A stretch of 41,368 nucleotides of DNA, from the NCBI RefSeq assembly GCF_011682075.1, contig NZ_VSMK01000442.1, forward strand, positions 1-41,368, read 5' to 3'. The stretch comes from Nitratidesulfovibrio liaohensis. Its GTDB lineage: Bacteria > Desulfobacterota > Desulfovibrionia > Desulfovibrionales > Desulfovibrionaceae. The notes below the pieces were generated by a model. That model was not told where the DNA came from and did not search any database. It saw nothing but the letters and a program-made list of their open reading frames with translations. Every line of letters starts with the position of its first letter. Within the stretch, counting starts at the first letter, position 1. Of this stretch, positions 24,650 through 32,454 are shown in pieces. Made by a program: the position numbers and the translations under genes.

Positions 24650-25834
24650 CTACTTGCGTTCACGCCACTTGGGGAGGGGGAACACCGGCTTGGCGCTGGC
24701 GTAGCGTTCGGGCCAGATGGTCTCGTGCTTGCCGTGCAGCACCTGCAAGGCAAGGGTGTCGATGAAGTTCTGGTTCTGGTAGCCGTCGCGGCTTTCGAAC
24801 TTCACCGGGCCGAAGGCGGTCATCATGTCCACGCCCTTCATGGCGGCATTGATGTCCTCGGTGGTCAGGGCCTTGGCGCGCTCCACGGCGTCCTTGACCA
24901 CGTACACCGAAGAATAGGCCAGCGCGCCATGGTACGAGGGGTAGTCGCCGTGGGCGGCCTTGTACTTTTCGGCAAAGTCGCGCGCGCCGGGGTAGCTTAC
25001 CTGCGGGCTCCACAGGGTGGCGGTAACCACGAACTCGGCGGCGTCCTTGGCGTTGTCGATGAATTCGGGAATTGCGAATCCGGCGGCGCCGCCCGCGAAC
25101 AGGCGCGCGTCGATGCGCAGTTCCTTGATCTGGCGCATCAGGAGGGCCGCGTCCATGACGTAGGAAACCATGTAGATGACGTCGGGATTCTGAGCCTTTA
25201 CCTGTGAAAGCACGGGTTTGAAGTCCACCGCGCCCTTTTCGTACTTTTCCTTCATCAGCACCTTGATGCCCGCCTTTTCGGCGGACTTGGCCATCTCTTC
25301 GGCACCGGAGGTGCCGAAGTCGGACGATTCGTACAGGATGACCATGGTCTTGGGCTTGACCACCTTGTCCATGAACGAAAGCAGGCCGGAGGCGTAGTAG
25401 GCGTTGGTGGGGTTGATGCGGTAGACGTACTTGTAGTTCTGCTGGGTTATTTCATCGGCTGCGGAGGCGACCACCACGTAAGGGGTCTTGCGTTCCTCGG
25501 CCACGGCGGCCACGGCCTTGGCGCAGGCCGAGGTGTATTCGCCGAACAGCAGCGGCTGCTTCTGCACGTCGATGATCTTTTCGGCGATGGACCGGGCGAT
25601 TTCGGGCTTGCCCTGCGAATCCTCGAAGCGCAGCACCAGCTTGCCGCCCTTCACGCCGCCCTTGGCGTTGATTTCCTCGGTGGCGATTTCCATGGATTTC
25701 TTGATGATCTCGCCGAACTTGGCCTGGCCGCCGGTAAGCGGCAACGGCACGCTGAGGGCAAGGTCCGCCGCAAGAGCCGTGGCGGGCAGGACGAGGCACA
25801 GGGAAAGACACAGGGCCAGCAGGATGTTGCGCAT
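24650..25834 (-). CDS. livK: Branched-chain amino-acid type ABC substrate-binding protein
   Basis: This 394-residue periplasmic protein opens with the signal peptide MRNILLALCLSLCLVLPATA (cleavage near ALAA). It has the type I binding-protein fold of the LivJ/LivK family: VPLPLTGGQAKFGEIIKKSM, GKLVLRFEDSQGKPEIA and LFGEYTSACAKAVAAVAEE, with the Ser/Thr-rich ligand loop. It should deliver leucine/isoleucine/valine or a related ligand to LivHM; the exact ligand cannot be read. It is the first gene of the liv operon and lies 322 bp before livH. GGAGG precedes the ATG at 25834. Confidence 0.93.
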   Translation of the reverse strand: MRNILLALCLSLCLVLPATALAADLALSVPLPLTGGQAKFGEIIKKSMEIATEEINAKGGVKGGKLVLRFEDSQGKPEIARSIAEKIIDVQKQPLLFGEYTSACAKAVAAVAEERKTPYVVVASAADEITQQNYKYVYRINPTNAYYASGLLSFMDKVVKPKTMVILYESSDFGTSGAEEMAKSAEKAGIKVLMKEKYEKGAVDFKPVLSQVKAQNPDVIYMVSYVMDAALLMRQIKELRIDARLFAGGAAGFAIPEFIDNAKDAAEFVVTATLWSPQVSYPGARDFAEKYKAAHGDYPSYHGALAYSSVYVVKDAVERAKALTTEDINAAMKGVDMMTAFGPVKFESRDGYQNQNFIDTLALQVLHGKHETIWPERYASAKPVFPLPKWRERK

Positions 25835-26039
25835 GGTTCGACCTCCGGAAAAGTGAAGGAAACGGACGCCAACCGGCCATGGGACCGGGTGGAGGGCATG
25901 CGCTCACGAGGCGGCGGCACGGCGGGAAGGGGCGTCGACATCCGCCCGCAAGGGCGGTCTGCCTGGGCGGGACGCCCGGTTCGGCCATGCCGCGAAGTGC
26001 GGCGGGCTCCTTCTCGCGAGCCGAAAGTTGTAATGGCGT

Positions 26040-26070
26040 TCCAATACGCGCGTTTGGACGAGAATGTAAA
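26040..26070 (-). promoter_or_regulatory. Possible livK promoter with overlapping dyad
   Basis: TTTACA-N18-TATTGG with the dyad TCCAA-N9-TTGGA covering the -10 side. A regulator bound there would block transcription of the liv operon. Weak hexamers make this tentative. Confidence 0.3.
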
Positions 26071-26373
26071 CACGGCAAACAGTGGTGCGGGTGTCGCTGG
26101 CTGGGGGTAATGCTCCGTTTTGGCTGGATAACACTCATTATTAAAAAAATTTGCAATCAATACGGTTGGTTGTTCAATCCATTGGAGATGTGCCCGCTCC
26201 ACATCGCGGAGCGGAAGGGTAGTGGCGGGTAAAAACAGGGGGAGAGAAGACGGGATGGTGCGACGAAATCGTCGCAACGGGGCTGGTGCACGCAGGCGGG
26301 GCTGGAGCGCGGAGAGTCGGAGAATCGGAGGGCCGGTGGGGCCGGAATGGGGCAGGCAGGAAGCCGAAGGCGG

Positions 26374-26394
26374 CGGGGCGCGGGGTGCGCCCCG
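26374..26394 (-). terminator. Hairpin just after the deacetylase stop
   Basis: CGGGGCGC and GCGCCCCG flank a five-base loop, immediately downstream of the deacetylase stop. No T-run follows on the minus strand, so terminator activity is uncertain. Confidence 0.4.
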
Positions 26395-26395
26395 A

Positions 26396-27184
26396 TCAGT
26401 GCAGGCAGAGCGGGCCGGAAGTGTCCACGTATTCGGACATGGTCACGAAGGTACAGCCCGCCTCGATCAGGCGGTCGATGAGCGCGGGCATGGCCTCCAC
26501 CGTTTCGCGGTGGTTGTCGTGGAACAGGAATACGCCGCGTACCCCGCGCACCCCGAAGGATTTGCGCGGCAACATGGCGAACAGGTCGTGCTTGCGCCAG
26601 TCGCGGCTGTCCACGGACCACAGGGCGATGGTCATGCTCTGGGCTGCGGCGGCGTCGATGGTGGCATTGTCGTAGCGGCCATAGGGCGGGCGCAGGTAGC
26701 GCGGCACGATGCCCAGCTTGGCCAGTTCCTCGTTGGTGCGGGATATCTCGCTCAGCTGTTCCACGGGCGCGCGCTGCCGCAGGCTGGTGTGGGTGAAGGT
26801 GTGGTTGCCCACTTCGTTGCCTTCGGCCACCAGCCGCTTCATGACGTCCGGGTACAGGTGCACGCGTGACCCCACCACGAAGAACGTGCCGCGTACGCCC
26901 TTGTCGCGCAAGATGTTCAGCAGTGCTTCCGTGGTTTGGCCGGGGCCGTCGTCAAAGGTGAGGGCGCACAGGTTGGCGCTGACACCGCGCTGGGCCAGGG
27001 CCAGCCCGTCGAGCACCGAGGGGTCGCGGGCCAGGGCCGGTGCCGGGTGCTGCAGCAGGAGCGCAACCAGCAGGGCGCACAGGAACGGCAGAAAACGTGC
27101 GGGCACGGGGCGCGCAGGAAAGGGGCGGCACTGGCGCGGGGCGCGTGGTGCATGCAAGGGATGCGCGGTGGTCTGGGCGAGCAT
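26396..27184 (-). CDS. Polysaccharide deacetylase (CE4, NodB homology)
   Basis: This 262-residue secreted or membrane-anchored enzyme removes N- or O-acetyl groups from a polysaccharide such as peptidoglycan or exopolysaccharide. All CE4 motifs are visible: TFDDGP (D78/D79), NHTFTH (H128, H132) for metal binding, LRPPYGRYD, WSVDSRDW and FLFHDNH. An N-terminal hydrophobic stretch (about 31-52) with basic residues before it acts as signal or anchor. The ATG at 27184 has GGGAG upstream; the frame is open further upstream, but the neighbouring CxxC protein lies there in another frame. It lies 37 bp after that gene and is probably cotranscribed. Confidence 0.88.
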   Translation of the reverse strand: MLAQTTAHPLHAPRAPRQCRPFPARPVPARFLPFLCALLVALLLQHPAPALARDPSVLDGLALAQRGVSANLCALTFDDGPGQTTEALLNILRDKGVRGTFFVVGSRVHLYPDVMKRLVAEGNEVGNHTFTHTSLRQRAPVEQLSEISRTNEELAKLGIVPRYLRPPYGRYDNATIDAAAAQSMTIALWSVDSRDWRKHDLFAMLPRKSFGVRGVRGVFLFHDNHRETVEAMPALIDRLIEAGCTFVTMSEYVDTSGPLCLH

Positions 27185-27221
27185 GGGGGCTCCCGCTGTG
27201 GGGGTGCGGCGTGAAATGGCG

Positions 27222-27422
27222 TCAGTTGCTCCGGGCCAACGTGTCGGACGTCGGTGGGGGCGCGTGAGAGCGTTCATCCGCGAAGCGGGTGCGCAGCCGG
27301 TCGGCATAGGCGGTTGCGTCGCGCAGCAGCAGGGTGAGCTGCATGCTGTGGTCGATGGCCGGTTGTATGCAGGTGCGGCAGGGGAAGTCTTCTGCGGCAT
27401 CGGTATCCGTGGGGTCGAACAT
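27222..27422 (-). CDS. Small CxxC protein of unknown function
   Basis: This 66-residue protein has the core DFPCRTCIQPAIDHSMQL followed by a helix LLLRDATAYADRLRTRFADE. Codons are strongly G/C in third position, as in real genes here. The CxxC pair might bind metal or form a disulfide. The ATG at 27422 has AGGAG 13 bases upstream, which is rather far, so the start may differ. It precedes the deacetylase by 37 bp. Upstream is an inverted repeat with a possible promoter. Confidence 0.5.
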   Translation of the reverse strand: MFDPTDTDAAEDFPCRTCIQPAIDHSMQLTLLLRDATAYADRLRTRFADERSHAPPPTSDTLARSN

Positions 27423-27828
27423 GTGCGTACGTCGCACTCCTGAAAAGGACGTTCCGTCTCCGGCGGCGGGCGCTGCAAGAAATCGCCGCGCACGACGACG
27501 GTAAGCGAGTACCTTTGTATAGAGAGACGGTTTCGCACGCAAGGATTGTCTGTGCCTTGCGTGCGGATTGTGCGCGTATGGTGGAAGGGCGGGGCGAAGC
27601 CGCCGGGCGTGCAACGGCGGACGGGCGCACGGAAGGAGGCGCCAGACCTTGGCAGGCGCCGCGCCACGAGCGGATCGGCCTGCTCTGGCAGGCCGCCCCC
27701 GGTGATGTGGGCCGTGGGCGTATGGTCGGTTTTGGGTTGGAGAATACGGCGGCTGCAGTGAAATATCTTGTGATTCTTCTATGTTATGTGCATGGTGCAA
27801 AAAAATGCGTTGCGCCGGGAAAATTCCG
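27423..27828. other. Gap between the CxxC gene and the tRNA cluster
   Basis: Over 400 bp without a convincing gene. It holds the inverted repeat and promoter candidate (27516-27565) of the minus-strand genes. An A/T-richer stretch lies near 27745-27800, just before the tRNA promoter. Confidence 0.5.
27516..27565 (-). promoter_or_regulatory. Inverted repeat overlapping a candidate promoter
   Basis: CGCACGCAAGG and CCTTGCGTGCG (11 bp, perfect) lie at 27534-27544 and 27555-27565 around a 10-bp spacer. On the minus strand the nearer arm contains TTGCGT, and TATACA follows 15 bp later (27521-27516). The repeat would place a dimeric repressor or activator over the -35 of the CxxC-deacetylase transcript. 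Confidence 0.45.
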
Positions 27829-27857
27829 TTGACAACTTCGGGGGGGTGAGGATAGAC
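27829..27857 (+). promoter_or_regulatory. Promoter of the tRNA cluster
   Basis: TTGACA (27829-27834) is followed after about 17 bp by a weak ATAGAC-like -10, and the first tRNA starts 15 bp later. The perfect -35 and the position support it. Confidence 0.6.
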
Positions 27858-27871
27858 AGTCCTTCCTACGT

Positions 27872-27947
27872 GGGCAGTTAGCTCAGCTGGGAGAGCACCG
27901 CCTTCACACGGCGGGGGTCGCAGGTTCAAGCCCTGCACTGCCCACCA
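27872..27947 (+). tRNA. tRNA-Val (anticodon CAC)
   Basis: A full cloverleaf of 76 nt including encoded CCA. Acceptor GGGCAGT pairs with ACTGCCC, the D-arm is GCTC/GAGC, the anticodon stem CCGCC/GGCGG holds the loop TTCACAC, and the T-arm is GCAGG-TTCAAGC-CCTGC. The anticodon CAC reads GUG valine codons. It leads the three-gene tRNA cluster. Confidence 0.97.
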
Positions 27948-27953
27948 CCACGC

Positions 27954-28030
<77 letters not shown>

Positions 28031-28041
28031 GGATCCCAGAG

Positions 28042-28066
28042 GGGGGAGCGCAAGCTCCCCCTTTTT
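28042..28066 (+). terminator. Terminator between the two tRNA-Asp genes
   Basis: A perfect 8-bp stem GGGGGAGC/GCTCCCCC with GCAA loop and TTTTT. It should end most transcripts of the Val-Asp pair before the second Asp gene. Confidence 0.85.
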
Positions 28067-28129
28067 AAAGCCCGAATTTCCCGGCACGGAAGACCGCTCT
28101 GCGGTCGGCATCCGTGTCCGGGTTTCCGC

Positions 28130-28206
<77 letters not shown>

Positions 28207-28218
28207 TCGAATGCACGA

Positions 28219-28248
28219 GGGGCGAGGTAGCAATACCTCGCCCCTTTT
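28219..28248 (+). terminator. Terminator after tRNA-Asp copy 2
   Basis: A perfect 11-bp stem GGGGCGAGGTA/TACCTCGCCCC with a GCAA loop and TTTT. Confidence 0.88.
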
Positions 28249-28312
28249 GCGTTGTATGATGCCTGGTTTGCCTGATGCCTGTCTTGTCCGATGCAGGGTT
28301 GCCGGGCCTCGG

Positions 28313-28777
28313 TCATTCCATGCCCTCAACGATCTGCCCTTGCCGAATCCGCCCCAGATTCTCTTCTATCCAGTCCGTCAGTTGGCGCACCTGCTCGCTG
28401 ATCTCCCGGCCCAGCGGGGTCAGACTGTATTCCACGCGGGGCGGCACCACGGGGTAGGCGGTGCGCGTCACGAAGCCGTCGGCCTCCAGCCATTGCAGGG
28501 TCTGGGACAACATCCGTTCGCTGACCCCGCCGATGCGGCGGCGCAGTTCGCTGAAGCGGTGCGTGCCCTCCAGCAGGGCCACCAGAATCAGCACGCCCCA
28601 GCGGCTGGTGACGTGGGTCAGAATCTGCCGCGACGGACATTGCTGCGCAAACAGGTTGCCGCGCAGGACCAGCCCAGTTGTGGCAGTGGGGGCCGTCGGG
28701 GCCGTTGGGGCCGTGAGGGTGGTGTTGGGAGCGGGGGCGGCGGACACCGGAACAGGATGGCTGGCAGTTTTCTTCAT
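28313..28777 (-). CDS. HxlR-family transcriptional regulator (QorR/YtfH-like)
   Basis: This winged-helix regulator of about 154 residues has the HxlR core CPSRQILTHVTSRWGVLILVALLEG, then RFSELRRRIGGVSERMLSQTLQWLEADGFVTRTAYP. The Cys before PSRQ is at the position that senses oxidants or quinones in QorR, YodB and HypR. It has a low-complexity N-terminal part with TAP repeats. The ATG at 28777 has AAGGT just upstream; the ATG at 28789 lacks a ribosome binding site. It is divergent from the quinone oxidoreductase gene, the same arrangement as ytfH/ytfG in E. coli, and probably represses it. Confidence 0.88.
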   Translation of the reverse strand: MKKTASHPVPVSAAPAPNTTLTAPTAPTAPTATTGLVLRGNLFAQQCPSRQILTHVTSRWGVLILVALLEGTHRFSELRRRIGGVSERMLSQTLQWLEADGFVTRTAYPVVPPRVEYSLTPLGREISEQVRQLTDWIEENLGRIRQGQIVEGME

Positions 28778-28778
28778 A

Positions 28779-28861
28779 CTTACCTTCATGTGCGTACTTA
28801 CTAAAAGTGCGTGTCAGTCATATATTGGCAACTCCAACCCTGAACGTAAAGGAGTTTGACC
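28779..28861. promoter_or_regulatory. Divergent control region between HxlR regulator and quinone oxidoreductase
   Basis: The short intergenic spacer contains the dyad ACTT-N5-AAGT (28796-28808) and a direct repeat ACTTAC (28779 and 28796). Divergent HxlR pairs usually share such an operator. Confidence 0.4.
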
Positions 28862-29719
28862 ATGATTGCCGTAACCGGAGCATCCGGCCAACTGGGCCGA
28901 TTGGTGATGGAGGGGCTGCTGGCCCGCGTGCCTGCGGAAAATATCGTGGCGGCGGTGCGCAATCCCGCCAAGGTGGCCGACCTGGCCGCCAGAGGCGTGG
29001 TGGTGCGCGCTGCCGACTATGCGAAACCGGAAACGCTGGACGCGGCCTTCGCTGGCGTGGACCGGCTGCTGCTGATTTCCTCCAGCGAGGTGGGCGGGCG
29101 CGTGCCGCAGCACCGCAATGTCATCGCGGCCGCCAAACGCGCGGGCGTGAGGCTGGTGGTGTACACCAGCATCCTGCATGCGGATGTCACACCGCTGGGT
29201 CTTGGCGCGGAGCACCGCGAAACGGAGGCCCTGCTGCGGGCGTCCGGTCTGCCGCATGTCCTTCTGCGCAACGGCTGGTACACCGAAAATTACCTTGCCA
29301 GCCTGCCCGCCGCACTGCAACACGGCGCATTCGCGGGCAGCGCAGGTGACGGGCGCATCGCCTCTGCCGCACGGGCGGACTATGCTGCCGCAGCCGTGGC
29401 CGTGCTGACCGGCGAGGGCCACGCGGGCAAGGTGTACGAACTGGCGGGCGATACCTCGTATGCTTTGGCGGAACTGGCCGTCGAGGTCAGCCGCCAGACC
29501 GGTAGGCGGATCGGCTACACCAACCTGTCGCAGGCGGAGTACCGCGCCATGCTGGTGGGCGTGGGCCTGCCGGAACCCATTGCGGACCTGCTGGCCGATT
29601 CCGATGCTGGCGCGGCCAGGGGCGGCCTGTTCGACGAAGGGCACCAGCTTTCCGCGCTGATCGGGCGGCCTACCACGCCGCTGGCTGTAATGGTGGAGGC
29701 TGCCCTGAAGAAGGCGTAG
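28862..29719 (+). CDS. qorB: NAD(P)H:quinone oxidoreductase, YtfG/QorB type (NmrA-like)
   Basis: This 285-residue atypical short-chain dehydrogenase closely follows E. coli YtfG (QOR2): the N-terminal NADP site MIAVTGASGQLGRLVMEGLL, then VRNPAKVADLAARGV, LLISSSEVGGRVPQHRNVI and LLRNGWYTENYLASLPAAL. The end ADSDAGAARGGLFDEGHQLS matches too. It reduces quinones with NADPH. The ATG at 28862 follows AAAGGAG. It is divergent from the HxlR regulator and probably induced by quinone or electrophile stress. Confidence 0.92.
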   Translation: MIAVTGASGQLGRLVMEGLLARVPAENIVAAVRNPAKVADLAARGVVVRAADYAKPETLDAAFAGVDRLLLISSSEVGGRVPQHRNVIAAAKRAGVRLVVYTSILHADVTPLGLGAEHRETEALLRASGLPHVLLRNGWYTENYLASLPAALQHGAFAGSAGDGRIASAARADYAAAAVAVLTGEGHAGKVYELAGDTSYALAELAVEVSRQTGRRIGYTNLSQAEYRAMLVGVGLPEPIADLLADSDAGAARGGLFDEGHQLSALIGRPTTPLAVMVEAALKKA

Positions 29720-29870
29720 TGCGTCCTTGCGAACGGGAGAGCGGCGAGAGCCGCGCAGTCCGCGAAAACCGCAAGGGCCGCATATCCATATGATGTATCG
29801 GGGCCGTGGCAGAAATGTCGCGGCCCCGGTGTGTTGCGCGGGCGGAGAGTTCGGTGCGGGCCATTCTGAC

Positions 29871-29900
29871 CCATCCCGTCCCATCCTGTCCCATCCCACT
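29871..29900. repeat. Three tandem 10-bp repeats
   Basis: CCATCCCGTC, CCATCCTGTC and CCATCCCACT follow each other between the quinone oxidoreductase and the zinc-ribbon gene. No function is apparent. Confidence 0.6.
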
Positions 29901-29944
29901 TGGCATGGCTGACACGTTTCGCCGCACCTGCTATCAGACGGACC

Positions 29945-30181
29945 ATGCTTACCCTGCGCTGCGCGGCCTGCCGCCGCAAACTCTGGAAGTACCTGAAGCT
30001 CGGCAAGGGCGAGGTGCTGCGTTGCCACAAGGAGCGCATCACCCGCGTGTACGATGCCGAGGAGCGCGACGGGCGCATCTGGTGCGCCTGCGGGCAGGTC
30101 GTGGGCGTGGACAGGGGCGGGCACTGGGCCATGCTGTCCAATGCCTTCACCTATTCCGGCACCAAGGATACCAGGCTCTGA
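29945..30181 (+). CDS. Small zinc-ribbon-like protein
   Basis: This 78-residue protein begins MLTLRCAACRRKLWKYLKLG. It has CxxC (CAAC), RCHKERITR, and CACGQVVGVD. The four or five Cys and the His suit a single zinc site. It ends with FTYSGTKDTRL, a tail I associate with small conserved proteins of Desulfovibrio. Function is unknown; nucleic-acid binding is possible. The ribosome binding site is weak (GACGGA). It stands alone on the strand between the quinone oxidoreductase and the AraC-type regulator. Confidence 0.7.
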   Translation: MLTLRCAACRRKLWKYLKLGKGEVLRCHKERITRVYDAEERDGRIWCACGQVVGVDRGGHWAMLSNAFTYSGTKDTRL

Positions 30182-30239
30182 CCTGCCGGGGCGCCATGCC
30201 CCGCGCCGGGGGATGGTGCCGTGCGACATCCACGGCGTG

Positions 30240-30253
30240 ACAGATCGATCTGT
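30240..30253. promoter_or_regulatory. Perfect 14-bp palindrome upstream of the AraC-type regulator
   Basis: ACAGATCGATCTGT stands 86 bp before the start codon of the AraC-GyrI protein. It is a possible operator for autoregulation, although AraC proteins more often bind direct repeats. Confidence 0.35.
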
Positions 30254-30339
30254 GCCCTGCGCGCTCCGTTACGTGCCCTTGCCGAAATCTTTCGCGGTGT
30301 GCTTTCCGGTCGACATTTCCCTCCGCCCCGGAGACTTCC

Positions 30340-31692
30340 ATGACGCGTTCTCCGTTCGACACATCTCCTGAAAGCATCCCCGAGGCTACAGCCGGAATCG
30401 CCCCCTCCACCGGACTTTCTGCTGGTCCCTTTGGTGTGGACATTGCCGGGCAGGGCGCATCCCCAACGCCGTCCACGGGAGTTTTCGCGGACTATGCCCC
30501 GCCCGGCACGGATACCGCCTTCGGCCTGCCCCGCCCGGAAAGCCTGCCCCTGCGCGAAGACACCCTGCGCCGCTACGAGGCGCGCATCAACCGGGTCATC
30601 GACTACATCGTGGCGGACCCTGCGCGCGACTTCACCCTGGATGAACTGGCCGGGGCCGCGCCCTTTTCGCCCTTTCATTTCCACCGCATCTTTGCCGGGC
30701 TGGTGGGCGAAACGCTGCATGCGTTCATCCGCCGCCTGCGCATGGACCGCGCGGCCAACATGCTGGCCTTTGCCCCCGCCTTGAGCGTGACCGACGTGGC
30801 CATGTACTGCGGGTTTTCCTCGTCGCAGAACTTCGCCCGCGCCTTTCGCGAACGGTTCGACATGACGCCCAGCGAGTACCGGCGCCGTCGCCATTACCAG
30901 ACCGGCGCGGACCGGGAAGGGGCGCACGGCCTGCTGGCCGATCCCTTTCGCGCGCACGCCGGGAATGGCAAGGCGCGAAACGCCCCGCCCGGCGGCACGG
31001 TGTACGAATCGTCCTTGTACAACGAGGCAGCCGGGCACAACGAGGCAGCCGGGCGCGACGGGGCGACCGGTCCCGTGGCGCAGCATCCGGAATCGCCCGA
31101 TACACCGGTCCTGTCCGGCACGGTGCCCCCGCACGGGGACATGCCGTGGTTTCCGGACGGTCCGCCACACGTCCGGCTGGACCCGGACAGCGCAAGGAGT
31201 GATGCCATGAACGTGGAAGTTACGGAAAAGCCCGCTTATCGCGTGGCCTACCTGCGGCACATCGGCCCCTATGCCGGCGAAACCATTGGTCCGGTGTGGG
31301 GCCGCCTGATGGCCTGGGCCGGGCAGCGCGGCCTGATGCGGCCCGGCGTGCCGGGATTTGGCGTGAGCTGGGACAACCCGGAAGTGACCCCGCCGGAAAA
31401 CTGCCGCTATGACGCCTGCATCGCCATCGGGCCGGAGGTGGACGCGCTGGAACTGGCCGAGGCGGGCATCAGCGTGCAGACCCTGCCCGGCGGACTGTAC
31501 GCGGAATACCGCAGCATGATTCCCTGCGACGGATTCTTTCGGGCCTGGAACGACATGTACACCCAGTGGCTGCCCGCCAGCGGCTGGCAGTGCGATGACC
31601 GCCCCGGCTACGAACTGTACCACGACATGCTGGGCTGCCCTCCGGAAGGCCCGTGGGACGTGGGTATCTGCGTGGCGGTGCGGCCGCTGTAG
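30340..31692 (+). CDS. AraC-family regulator fused to a GyrI-like effector-binding domain
   Basis: This 450-residue protein has a disordered N-terminus (about 1-70) and an AraC helix-turn-helix pair (about 80-185: LDELAGAAPFSPFHFHRIF, then SVTDVAMYCGFSSSQNFARAFR). A long linker (about 190-285) contains two NEAAG repeats. The C-terminal GyrI/SbmC-like domain begins MNVEVTEKPAYRVAYLRHIGPY. Such two-domain regulators (Rob/BmrR style) bind hydrophobic drugs or small molecules through the GyrI-like part and switch on efflux or tolerance genes; the ligand here is unknown. The ATG at 30340 follows GGAGA. No target gene is obviously adjacent, and the 14-bp palindrome upstream suggests autoregulation. 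Confidence 0.9.
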   Translation: MTRSPFDTSPESIPEATAGIAPSTGLSAGPFGVDIAGQGASPTPSTGVFADYAPPGTDTAFGLPRPESLPLREDTLRRYEARINRVIDYIVADPARDFTLDELAGAAPFSPFHFHRIFAGLVGETLHAFIRRLRMDRAANMLAFAPALSVTDVAMYCGFSSSQNFARAFRERFDMTPSEYRRRRHYQTGADREGAHGLLADPFRAHAGNGKARNAPPGGTVYESSLYNEAAGHNEAAGRDGATGPVAQHPESPDTPVLSGTVPPHGDMPWFPDGPPHVRLDPDSARSDAMNVEVTEKPAYRVAYLRHIGPYAGETIGPVWGRLMAWAGQRGLMRPGVPGFGVSWDNPEVTPPENCRYDACIAIGPEVDALELAEAGISVQTLPGGLYAEYRSMIPCDGFFRAWNDMYTQWLPASGWQCDDRPGYELYHDMLGCPPEGPWDVGICVAVRPL

Positions 31693-32087
31693 CCACGAGG
31701 GCTGCGCCGCCTGTCCCGCCCCCACCTTTCGGAAGGCTGCCCTTCATCGGGTGGGTGTCGGTCGTGCATCGGGCGGTGTGGCTGACGCGCCCGTACGCAT
31801 CCCTTTTGCAATTTCAAAGGAACCGAGCATGGGCCGATGGCCTGTGGTCGGTTCTTCTGTTTCCGGTCCGCGTGGTGGACATGTAGGGGGGGGGGCGTGC
31901 CGCACGCCTGCCAGATTGCGTGCGCCTCGGCTTTTCGCGCACTCGGGCATCCGTGTTTTCGGATATCTCCGCCATGTGCGTCCCGACCGGCGGCAACCTC
32001 GGCGGCTCGTGTGATGCCGGTTGCCAGACACCGGAGTCCTCCCCGTGCCGCCAGGAGGCGAAGGTGCGCAACGTGCGGGCGCGATGT

Positions 32088-32107
32088 CTTGTATAATACA
32101 TTATAAG
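32088..32107. promoter_or_regulatory. A/T palindrome containing TATAAT on both strands
   Basis: The core TATAAT-AC-ATTATA (32092-32105), with CTTG and AG flanks, is a near-perfect palindrome in otherwise GC-rich DNA. It presents a consensus -10 in either direction, but no good -35 was found for either strand. Confidence 0.4.
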
Positions 32108-32195
32108 AGGCTGAAATGGTGAACCATAACTGTCCGCTTGCCAATGCCGCGTACCGGGCGTAATGGACCGGGCTTTGGGGTGCGTGTTTTACTTA

Positions 32196-32211
32196 CTGCT
32201 GAAAACAGCAG
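32196..32211. repeat. CTGCTG-AAAA-CAGCAG hairpin in the sulP leader
   Basis: A perfect 6-bp stem with an A4 loop, preceded by TTTTACTTA, about 245 bp before the SulP start. Confidence 0.5.
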
Positions 32212-32454
32212 CGCCGCCGCAGTTCGCGGTGCGCACCCCCGCTGACCTGCGGTCCCGTCGGGACAAGGCATAGTGCGGCATGTCCGGCGGAACGTAGGCA
32301 GTTTTTGCGAGTGAGTACGCGCGTCAATCGGGGCGTGGCGCACTCTTGATCGGGGCCGGACGCGGTGGGCTGCCGCATCCGGTTCGTGAATGACGGCGCC
32401 ACCGGTGCCTGGGGCGCATGCACCACCCCGGCGCGCGCAAGCAAGGGAGCGGCA

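Larger units (their letters stand above)
25835..26395 (-). other. Gap upstream of livK with candidate promoter elements
   Basis: No gene is visible. On the minus strand, TTTACA (26070-26065) and TATTGG (26046-26041) are 18 bp apart, and the dyad TCCAA-N9-TTGGA (26040-26058) overlaps the latter. Further upstream TTGCAA (26156-26151) and TGTTAT (26133-26128) are 17 bp apart in an A/T-rich patch. Either could serve livK. Confidence 0.4.
31693..32454. other. Gap upstream of the SulP gene
   Basis: No gene stands out in these about 760 bp. It contains a weak 6-bp dyad CGGGCG-N12-CGCCCG (31770-31793), a run of ten G (31886-31895), an A/T palindrome with TATAAT (32088-32107) and a hairpin CTGCTG-AAAA-CAGCAG (32196-32211). 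If transcription starts at the palindrome, the sulP leader would be about 350 nt, long enough for RNA-level control. Confidence 0.5.

Noticed and set aside
27515-27832. 105-codon plus-strand frame before the tRNA cluster
   Set aside because: It runs through the inverted repeat and into the tRNA promoter; no motif or ribosome binding site.
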